The notes under the pieces were generated by a model. That model was given only the letters and a program-made list of their open reading frames with translations, searched no databases and was not told the origin of the DNA. A program made the position numbers and the translations under genes. Below, piece by piece: positions 6,271-11,176 of a DNA stretch of 11,176 nt. Every line of letters begins with the position of its first letter. Within the stretch, counting starts at the first letter, position 1. The stretch lies in NCBI GenBank assembly GCA_964614375.1, contig CAZTLI010000152.1:1-11176 (forward strand). Direction: 5' to 3'. Source of the DNA: CAZTLI01 sp964614375 (GTDB lineage: Bacteria > Chloroflexota > Anaerolineae > Aggregatilineales > Phototrophicaceae).

Positions 6271-6484
6271 TCACCCATTCGCCAGATTCCACACCCACCA
6301 GCCCGCTGAGGATGCAGCTTACAATCAAACCGATGCGAACGTGCAGATATAACACCGGAAATGTCAGCCAATCGACCTCGACCTGCGCTGCTGTGTTGGG
6401 AATAGTAACGAACATGAACGCCAGCAGGGGCAGCCATAAAACCGTGAGCATGATCCAGTAGCCAAAAGTTTTTGTCTTGAACAT
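6271..6484 (-). CDS. Possible small two-helix membrane protein, 3' end unresolved
   Basis: From an ATG at 6484, with AGG seven bases upstream (6492-6494), the minus strand encodes about 70 residues that look like real protein. A basic start is followed by a helix rich in Trp, Leu and Phe (about 8-28), a short acidic loop (Gln-Val-Glu-Val-Asp-Trp), and a second helix (about 43-65, Leu-Ile-Val-Ser-Cys-Ile-Leu-Ser-Gly-Leu). The frame then has no stop and runs into the antisense of the glycosyltransferase to 5651, where the translation becomes His-rich and shadow-like. A one-base shift after the second helix would end at TGA 6271-6273, five bases clear of the glycosyltransferase stop, so a frameshift (mutation or sequencing error) is the simplest reading. 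The end given here assumes that shift. No family is recognised, and it may be a decayed gene. Confidence 0.35.
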
Positions 6485-6511
6485 GGTCATACCTGTTGCT
6501 ATGTAAGGTCG

Positions 6512-6542
6512 AGCGCGACCACCGGAACAAGTGCGACCACCG
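6512..6542. repeat. Short direct repeat (period 18) in the leader of the small membrane protein
   Basis: AGCGCGACCACCG (6512-6524) recurs as AGTGCGACCACCG (6530-6542), one mismatch in 13, exactly 18 bases apart. An inverted pair CGCGTC (6541-6546) / GACGCG (6556-6561) follows. The location 28-58 bases upstream of the possible gene at 6484 would suit a regulatory site, but no binding protein is known. Confidence 0.35.
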
Positions 6543-6634
6543 CGTCGGAGCAGATGACGCGCCGTCGGCGGCAAAGATTTCTATATATTAAGACCTGTTA
6601 CCTGTATTCTATGCCCGCCGACCAATCGCCCCCT

Positions 6635-6650
6635 AGTGACAAATATCACA
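6635..6650. promoter_or_regulatory. CRP/FNR-type dyad candidate
   Basis: AGTGA-N6-TCACA on the plus strand, or TGTGA-N6-TCACT on the minus strand, matches the CRP consensus TGTGA-N6-TCACA at nine of ten positions. It is intergenic, 19 bases before a strong hairpin on the plus strand and about 150 bases upstream of the possible gene at 6484. No CRP-family gene is in the window, and no flanking promoter hexamers are convincing. Confidence 0.35.
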
Positions 6651-6668
6651 TGACCTCAAGACAGCACA

Positions 6669-6705
6669 CCGGGACAGTGACTCGGGCATTGAGTCGCTGT
6701 CCCGG
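6669..6705 (+). other. 15-bp RNA/DNA hairpin of unknown role
   Basis: CCGGGACAG-T-GACTC (6669-6683), a seven-base loop GGGCATT, then GAGTC-G-CTGTCCCGG (6691-6705). As plus-strand RNA all 15 positions pair, with one U-G wobble at 6678/6696; as minus-strand RNA that pair becomes an A-C mismatch. No U-tract follows on either strand, so it is not a standard terminator. It lacks the GTAG edge of the palindromes elsewhere in the window. It may be part of a small RNA or a mobile-element remnant. Confidence 0.5.
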
Positions 6706-6803
6706 CAGGGGTTGAATCAGGCGCATGTTCTGAAAATAGTGTCACGCAAAAACTGTGATGCAGGTGTGCGCTATATAGGCTTAACCCCTTTGCGTTGAAT
6801 GTT

Positions 6804-7763
6804 TTAGCCAGCCGTCTTTTGCAGAAATTGCTGCAAACGGGCGAGGTCGTCGGCATCCAAGTTGAGGTCTGCTGCCGCGATAAAGCCTTCGACCTGCTGT
6901 GGGTTACGCGCGCCGACGATAGCCGCCGTCACGCCGGAATTCAAAAGCGTCCATGCCACCGCCACCGCCGCCGCCGGGGTGGTGTGTTTCTGCCCAATTT
7001 CGACCAGCACATCCTGCAACGCCAGATTGCGGGTCAGATTCGGTTCTTGAAATTCGTCATCGCGTTTGCGCCAATCATTATCGGGGAAATTGGCGATGCG
7101 TTCGCGCGTCATTTTGCCTGTGAGCATACCCGAATACATCGGCGAATAGACGATGACGCCAATATCTTCCCGTTCGCAGTAGGGCAAAATCGCATCTTCA
7201 ACGTCACGCTTGATGAGGGAATACGGCGGTTGCAATGTCTCTACCGGCGCGAACTGCTTAATCCGTTCCATCTGCGTCACATCAAAATTGGATACGCCGA
7301 TGTGCCGCACCTTCCCCGCCTGCTTGAGTTCTGCCAGCACTTGCCAGCCTTCCTCAATTTCGTCTTCTGGTTCAGGCCAATGGATTTGATACAGGTCAAT
7401 CGCCTCGATTTGCAGGCGGCGCAAACTCTCTTCCACCTCACGGCGCACCGAATCGGCTTTGAGCGTGCTGCTGATTTCGCGCGAGTCGTCCCAGACTAAC
7501 GAGCATTTGGTGAAGATAAGCGGCTTTTCGCTCAAGCCCTTGACCGCGCGGGCGACCACTTCCTCGCTGTGCCCCAGTCCATAGACAGCGGCGGTATCTA
7601 TCCAATTGATGCCCAAATCGAGGGCTTTGTGAATGGCGTTGATGGAATCGACATCGGCCTGTGACCCCCAACCATATTCCCAATCGCCGCCGCCAATCGC
7701 CCACGCACCGAAGCCAATCGGCGTGATTTGTAAATCGGTTTTACCGAAACGTCGTGTCTGCAT
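6804..7763 (-). CDS. Aldo/keto reductase
   Basis: The 319-residue protein is a full-length AKR TIM barrel that should reduce aldehydes or ketones with NADPH in the cytoplasm. The catalytic tetrad is complete: Asp56 (Trp-Ile-Asp-Thr-Ala), Tyr61 (Ala-Val-Tyr-Gly), Lys86 (Phe-Thr-Lys-Cys) and His128 (Gln-Ile-His-Trp-Pro). Gly-Val-Ser-Asn-Phe (156-160) and Tyr-Ser-Pro-Met (near 206-209) follow as usual, and the late Val-Gly-Ala-Arg-Asn segment matches the cofactor phosphate-binding region. The N-terminus and length suit the bacterial AKR11-12-like group (IolS/YhdN relatives), but the substrate is open. The start is set by an AGGG ribosome-binding site (about 7771-7776) seven bases upstream. It stands alone. 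A GTAG palindrome lies about 40 bases upstream of its start, and the poorly explained 6266-6803 region lies downstream. Confidence 0.92.
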   Translation of the reverse strand: MQTRRFGKTDLQITPIGFGAWAIGGGDWEYGWGSQADVDSINAIHKALDLGINWIDTAAVYGLGHSEEVVARAVKGLSEKPLIFTKCSLVWDDSREISSTLKADSVRREVEESLRRLQIEAIDLYQIHWPEPEDEIEEGWQVLAELKQAGKVRHIGVSNFDVTQMERIKQFAPVETLQPPYSLIKRDVEDAILPYCEREDIGVIVYSPMYSGMLTGKMTRERIANFPDNDWRKRDDEFQEPNLTRNLALQDVLVEIGQKHTTPAAAVAVAWTLLNSGVTAAIVGARNPQQVEGFIAAADLNLDADDLARLQQFLQKTAG

Positions 7764-7804
7764 CTCACATCCCTTTAAAAATTACGTTAAATGGCAAGCA
7801 TTCC

Positions 7805-7830
7805 GTAGCGACGCGCCAGGGCGCGCCTCC
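7805..7830 (+). repeat. GTAG-flanked palindrome, copy c (REP-like)
   Basis: GTAG (7805-7808), then GACGCGCC (7810-7817), a two-base loop AG, and GGCGCGCC (7820-7827). Pairing is complete except at one position (A7811 opposite C7826). It is just upstream of the aldo/keto reductase start and 55 bases from copy d. The stem differs fully from copies a and b. Confidence 0.5.
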
Positions 7831-7885
7831 GGTGACATCCTATTACCCTTTCGCTTTGCGTTTTTCGCGTTGACAGGTTCATTTT

Positions 7886-7911
7886 GGACGACCACGCCGG
7901 GTCGTCCCTAC
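7886..7911 (-). repeat. GTAG-flanked palindrome, copy d (REP-like)
   Basis: GGACGACC (7886-7893), six-base loop, then the exact complement GGTCGTCC (7900-7907) followed by CTAC (7908-7911), so GTAG-first on the minus strand. It is inverted to copy c, with the GTAG edges facing outward, the opposite arrangement to pair a/b. It lies between the 3' end of the peptidase gene and the 5' end of the aldo/keto reductase gene, with no T-run to make it a terminator. Confidence 0.55.
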
Positions 7912-7971
7912 TCTCTTTCTTGATACACACGCTGTGGTTCATCTTTTGTTCTTAGCCAGCAGCCGTTATCT

Positions 7972-9830
7972 TTACCCGTCGAGTTCCGCCAGTGTCGCTT
8001 CGATGAGGTCAACGGCCTCGCTCATCGTCTCGCTGTCGAACGCGAATTTCGCCCCGGCGGTCTGGAAGAGGTCGGGCAGCGATGCCGTATTGCCCAGGGC
8101 CAGCCCTTCAAAATAGGCCGTGACAGCGGCGGACTGGTCTTTGAGCGCATTCGCCCACACCTGCACCGCGCCAAGCTGTGCCAGACCATNNNNNNNNNNN
8201 NNNNNNNNNNNNNNNNNNNNNNNNNNNNNNNNNNNNNNNNNNNNNNNNNNNNNNNNNNNNNNNNNNNNNNNNNNNNNNNNNNNNNNNNNTGGTCTTTGAG
8301 CGCATTCGCCCACACCTGCACCGCGCCAAGCTGTGCCAGACCATATTCCACATAATAAAAGGCATAACGATAGATGTGCTGCTTACGATGCCAGCCCGTC
8401 ATCATGGCGTCTTCGTAGCCGCTGTAATCCACACTCTGCATGAAGCGATTCCACTGTTCCGCCCATTTCGCGTCGCAGTTGGCGGGGTCAACCGCGTCAT
8501 CAGGATGGGTATAGGCCCAATGCTGGAAGGAATCGACCACCGCCATATAAGGCCAGAACCCGATGATTTTCTCCAGATGACTGGTGCGATAACGGCGGGC
8601 TTCGTCTTCGGTGAAGAAGGCGTCACCATTACCACTGCTCACATAGGGCGCTGCCAATAGTTCCATGCCCATCGACGCGACCTCGGCGAATTCAATCGGA
8701 TAGTCGCGCTGGGGTTCATAGGGCAGGTTCGTCGCTTCAAACGCATGGAAGGCATGACCCGCCTCGTGCAGCAGCATTCGCAAATCGCCTTCAACGCCGA
8801 CTGCATTGCCAAAGATGAACGGACGCCTGGATTTGGGATAGGTCGTGCAGTAGGCGCCGGGGCCTTTGCCCTTGCGATTTTCAAGGTCGAGCAGCCCTTC
8901 GGCAATCATCGTGTCGAAATAATGTCCTGCCCGCGCATCCACCGCGTGGAACACTGCCGACGCCTTCCGCTGGAATTCGTCCATTGTCTTGAAGGGTTTA
9001 AGCGGGGGCTTGCCGAGTGGGTCTATGGCTAAATCCCAGGGGCGCAAAGTCGCCACACCCAGTCGCTGCCGCCGCTTTTCAGCGATGCGTCGTGCCGCCG
9101 GGACGACTTTTTCCTCAATCGCCTTGTGGAAGGTCATGCAGTCATCGGGCGAATAGTCAAAGCGGGTGAAATCCCGCCAGCGATAGGCGCGGTAATCCGG
9201 GAAACCCGCATTTTCCGCAATTTTCTGGCGCAGCGGAATCAGTTTCGTCCAGACTTCGTTGATAGATTCGCGGTCTTGCAACCAGCGCCCCATCTCCAAT
9301 TCCCACACGCGCTGGCGTTTGGCGCGGTCAGGGTCTTTATAGAGCGGCGCCAATTGCAGCAAGGTTTTTTCCTCGCCATCAATCGTCACCGTTTGGGCGC
9401 CGGTAATTTTTGCATAGGCCATACCGAGCTTAGTATCGTCGTTCTTCAGGGCGATATTCTCTTCGCGGAAGATGTCGGCGGCGGCTTTCATCTGCCGCAG
9501 GGCGACGCTCATGCCATCGGCACTCAGGCCACTCGCCAGCAATTTTTGCTTCAGGCGATTTTCTGCCACGCGCACTGGCGGCAGCACATTATCCAGCAAA
9601 TGCGTCAGATAATTTTCGGCGGCGGTATCGGTGGTGTCCTGTGTCGTTTTCACACGAGACCGGCTGTGCCATTCGTCGATTAAGTCGGCGATGGCTGTCC
9701 AGTCCGCCAACCAGCTTTCGATACTATCGGCAGTGAGGTCACGATTTTCGAGATTTTCAAAATAGGGTTGTAAATTGTCCCATGTCCAATCACGTATGGC
9801 ATCCACGTTATCCGGTAAAGTCGCAAACAT
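7972..9830 (-). CDS. M3-family oligoendopeptidase (thimet-type zinc peptidase), interrupted by an assembly gap
   Basis: Before the gap, from the ATG at 9830, the protein carries the M3 active site: Leu-Leu-His355-Glu356-Ala-Gly-His359 and the third zinc ligand Glu383 in Glu-Phe-Ala-Glu-Val-Ala-Ser-Met. The downstream conserved Trp-His-Arg-x-x-His and Tyr-Tyr-Val-Glu-Tyr-Gly-Leu-Ala-Gln-Leu-Gly are also present. Such enzymes (PepF-like) cleave short peptides in the cytoplasm. The coding frame is broken by 100 Ns at 8190-8289, but the 55 bases on each side are identical. If they are merged, 155 bases disappear, the frame is restored, and a 567-residue protein ends at TAA 7972-7974, a usual length for the family. 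The gene is therefore most likely intact. The start is chosen on AAGGAG (9839-9844) eight bases upstream; the frame is open back to 9959, but that extension is Cys/Phe-rich and has no ribosome-binding site. A hairpin-forming element lies 64-112 bases upstream of the start. Confidence 0.92.
8135..8189. repeat. Left copy of a 55-bp exact duplication flanking the N gap
   Basis: These 55 bases, beginning TGGTCTTTGAGCGC and ending CAGACCAT, are identical to 8290-8344. They directly abut the Ns and encode the same part of the peptidase. This is best read as two contig ends overlapping by one k-mer (k = 55) that were scaffolded but not merged. Confidence 0.95.
8190..8289. other. Assembly gap of exactly 100 Ns
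   Basis: One hundred consecutive Ns, the conventional scaffold gap of unknown size. The identical 55-bp flanks and the restored reading frame on merging indicate that no sequence is missing here and that the true distance is minus 55. Confidence 0.98.
8290..8344. repeat. Right copy of the 55-bp exact duplication flanking the N gap
   Basis: Identical to 8135-8189 base for base. It begins immediately after the last N. See the gap and the left copy for the interpretation as a k-mer overlap rather than a biological repeat. Confidence 0.95.
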
Positions 9831-9893
9831 GGTGGCTTCTCCTTTAAAGGGTGTCCTAACAAAGAAAAAATTACATGGAGTGCAAGTCAGCAC

Positions 9894-9942
9894 TTCAGCC
9901 ATCCGCGAATCGGCAAAAACACAGTTCTTGCCGAAGGCTGAA
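9894..9942 (-). promoter_or_regulatory. Nested inverted repeats in the leader of the peptidase gene
   Basis: TTCAGCC (9894-9900) pairs with GGCTGAA (9936-9942), and inside it TCGGCAA (9910-9916) pairs with TTGCCGA (9928-9934) across an 11-base loop. Both are seven perfect base pairs, separated by a 9-base bulge on one side and one base on the other. It lies between the upstream gene's terminator and the peptidase ribosome-binding site, so it would be either in the 5' leader RNA or in the promoter. There is no T-run and no known riboswitch match that I recognise. Confidence 0.35.
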
Positions 9943-10014
9943 ATGCCCCATTTGCCCAATTTCGGGTGACAGCGCCGATAAAAAGTCTATTTTCAACGCA
10001 GCGCCATGATAATC

Positions 10015-10052
10015 AAAAAAACCAGTCTGCGCCATTATAGCGCACAGACTGG
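10015..10052 (-). terminator. Strong intrinsic terminator of the Cys-repeat protein gene
   Basis: On the minus strand CCAGTCTG, a two-base bulge, CGC, loop TATAATG, GCG, CAGACTGG is followed directly by seven Ts (10021 down to 10015). That is an 11-bp stem with one bulge and a full U-tract, 31 bases after the stop codon. It separates the surface-protein gene from the peptidase gene. A smaller hairpin (10060-10079, CGCCA..TGGCG) sits between the stop and this terminator. Confidence 0.85.
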
Positions 10053-10082
10053 CATATAGCGCCATTTGATAAAGTGGCGTGT

Positions 10083-11176
10083 TTATTGGGTCGCACTGAT
10101 GCTCGCGACGAGGGTATAGCTGACGTAGGCTTGTAAACCTTCTGGCACAGTCACAATCACCGGAATGCGATTGTTGGCATAGTTGAAACTCGCGGTGACG
10201 GTCATTCCACACAGCAAACCGGGATTATCGGGCGACCCCCAGCGCACGAATTCCGCGCCCTGTCCATTGCAGACCAGTGTCAAATCTATGCTGCGGCGGT
10301 CATTGGGCGCATGAGGGCCGAGATTGGCAACCGTCAGGATGATGCTGTCGCTGCCATCGCCCGCCGGATAGGACAGCATTTCGTTGAACTGTCCGCCGCC
10401 AGAACGGTCTATACCGAAGATATATTCAGGCGCATCTTCTGGCGCAATCGGCGCGGCCTGCAAGGTATATCGCACATAACTCTGCGGACTATCGGGCGCG
10501 ATATGGACGACAACCGGTTGGATAAATGCCTCAAAACTGAAGGGCAGGACGATGGTGCTGTCACAGGGCAGCGAAGGATTTTCGGGCGTGCCCCAGCGCA
10601 GGGTTGATGTATTGCTGCCTTCACAACGCAGCGTCAGTTGGACATCGCGGTAGCTGTGTGGCGGCAGGGCTTCTAATCCGCTGACGACCACCTGCACCCT
10701 ATCGGACGAGTCGCCATTGGGGTAGGACACGACTTCGGTGAACAATCCGCCTGCGTCACGATGGATACCAAAAGCGTGCTGATCGGCATCGGCAGGCGCG
10801 AAGGGGATGGCATAGAGTGTGTATTCAATGTAGCGTTGTCCCGCACTGCCGGGGAACATCACCATCAGCATTGATTGCCCTGTACCCGTCCCGACGGGCA
10901 GCGGCATCGACTGTCCGCACAACAAACCCGGATCCTCATCCAACCCCCAGCGCAAGTCTTCTGTGCCCGACCCGCTGCACGACAGCATCAGCGCGTAGGT
11001 CGCGGCATAACCACGGACGGCGCTGGCATCAAGCAGGATGCGATCTACACTATCGCCATGGGGATAGGAAACGGCATTTTGGAATGAGCCGCCGGTGTTA
11101 CGGTCTACGCGGAAGTAGTGTGTATCGACATCGAACGAAGCGGTCACGCCGGGAATCGCCGCGCCACCAATTGCCC
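10083..11176 (-). CDS. Exported repeat protein with three Cys-paired 118-residue domains (N-terminus outside the window)
   Basis: The frame is open from the window edge to TAA 10083-10085; the GTG at 11147 is not a likely start because the coding pattern continues upstream of it. At least 354 residues are made of tandem units at 11129-10791, 10790-10437 and 10436-10098. Each unit contains Gly-Gly-x-Phe-x4-(Val/Leu)-Ser-Tyr-Pro-x-Gly-Asp, then Leu-x-Cys, then Arg-Trp-Gly-x2-(Glu/Asp)-(Asn/Asp)-Pro-x-Leu-x-Cys, and ends Tyr-(Ile/Val)-x-Tyr-Thr-Leu. Counting from the codon at 11147, the cysteines are at 57/77, 175/195 and 293/313: 20 apart within a unit and 118 apart between units. This suggests one disulfide per beta-rich domain and hence an extracytoplasmic protein. 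I associate such domains with Chloroflexota surface proteins but know no function. The C-terminus has no sorting signal. A strong terminator follows. Confidence 0.85.
   Translation of the reverse strand, partial: AIGGAAIPGVTASFDVDTHYFRVDRNTGGSFQNAVSYPHGDSVDRILLDASAVRGYAATYALMLSCSGSGTEDLRWGLDEDPGLLCGQSMPLPVGTGTGQSMLMVMFPGSAGQRYIEYTLYAIPFAPADADQHAFGIHRDAGGLFTEVVSYPNGDSSDRVQVVVSGLEALPPHSYRDVQLTLRCEGSNTSTLRWGTPENPSLPCDSTIVLPFSFEAFIQPVVVHIAPDSPQSYVRYTLQAAPIAPEDAPEYIFGIDRSGGGQFNEMLSYPAGDGSDSIILTVANLGPHAPNDRRSIDLTLVCNGQGAEFVRWGSPDNPGLLCGMTVTASFNYANNRIPVIVTVPEGLQAYVSYTLVASISATQ

Noticed and set aside
5651..6574. Long minus-strand open frame (307 aa) across the glycosyltransferase gene
   Set aside because: Beyond about residue 95 the translation is His- and Asp-rich and antisense to a well-supported glycosyltransferase. 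Only the first 65 residues or so after the ATG at 6484 look like protein, and those are listed separately.
6707..6788. Distant inverted repeat AGGGGTT / AACCCCT enclosing 68 bases
   Set aside because: Seven base pairs over that distance is expected by chance, and the enclosed sequence has no stable fold that I can see.
6795..7499. Plus-strand open frame (234 aa) opposite the aldo/keto reductase
   Set aside because: It is antisense to a gene with a complete catalytic tetrad and has Arg/His/Phe-rich shadow composition with no ribosome-binding site.
8135..8344. Real tandem duplication within the peptidase gene
   Set aside because: The copies are exactly identical, abut the Ns on both sides, equal a standard k-mer length, and merging restores the frame; a k-mer overlap explains all of this.

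Overview
The window is most likely from a member of the Chloroflexota, probably an Anaerolineae-like lineage known from a metagenome assembly. This is inferred from gene style, not from a marker gene. It rests on a lipoprotein with a long Thr/Pro linker followed by a Cys-Pro..Trp-Phe-Phe domain, an EGY-like site-2 protease, and an exported protein built from Cys-paired repeats of a kind I associate with this phylum. Coding density is ordinary and genes lie on both strands in short units. I see no rRNA, tRNA, CRISPR array, integrase or transposase gene.

Layout. The last codons of a probable DEDDh 3'-5' exonuclease (1-113) are followed by a minus-strand MerR-family regulator (167-571). The regulator is divergent from a lipoprotein (788-1792), with a promoter candidate for each in the 216-base space between them. 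A site-2 protease (1859-3235, HEMGH) follows and converges on a short QueF-type preQ0 reductase (3264-3632, minus). QueF is divergent from a calcineurin-like phosphoesterase (3838-4611), again with a promoter candidate for each. After a weak terminator and two GTAG-flanked palindromes comes a two-gene unit: an unrecognised 211-aa protein (4863-5498) overlaps by one base (TAATG) with a DPM1-like family 2 glycosyltransferase (5498-6265).

The 538 bases from 6266 to 6803 are the least explained part. They hold a possible two-helix membrane protein on the minus strand whose 3' end looks frameshifted, a CRP/FNR-like dyad, and a 15-bp hairpin that pairs fully only as plus-strand RNA. Then come an aldo/keto reductase (6804-7763, minus), a second pair of GTAG palindromes, an M3-family oligoendopeptidase (7972-9830, minus) interrupted by 100 Ns, a strong terminator, and the C-terminal part of a Cys-rich tandem-repeat protein (10083 to the window edge, minus).

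The genes do not form one pathway: the content is envelope proteolysis, tRNA modification (queuosine), polyprenol-linked or envelope glycosylation, detoxification or redox, and surface proteins. The strongest observations are: (1) four palindromes sharing a GTAG/CTAC edge but with different, self-complementary stems, which looks like a REP-type family; (2) 55-bp identical flanks around the N gap, which show that the gap is an assembly artefact and that the peptidase gene is intact; (3) three 118-residue repeats with exactly periodic cysteine pairs. I did not find a clear, complete, novel multi-gene system.
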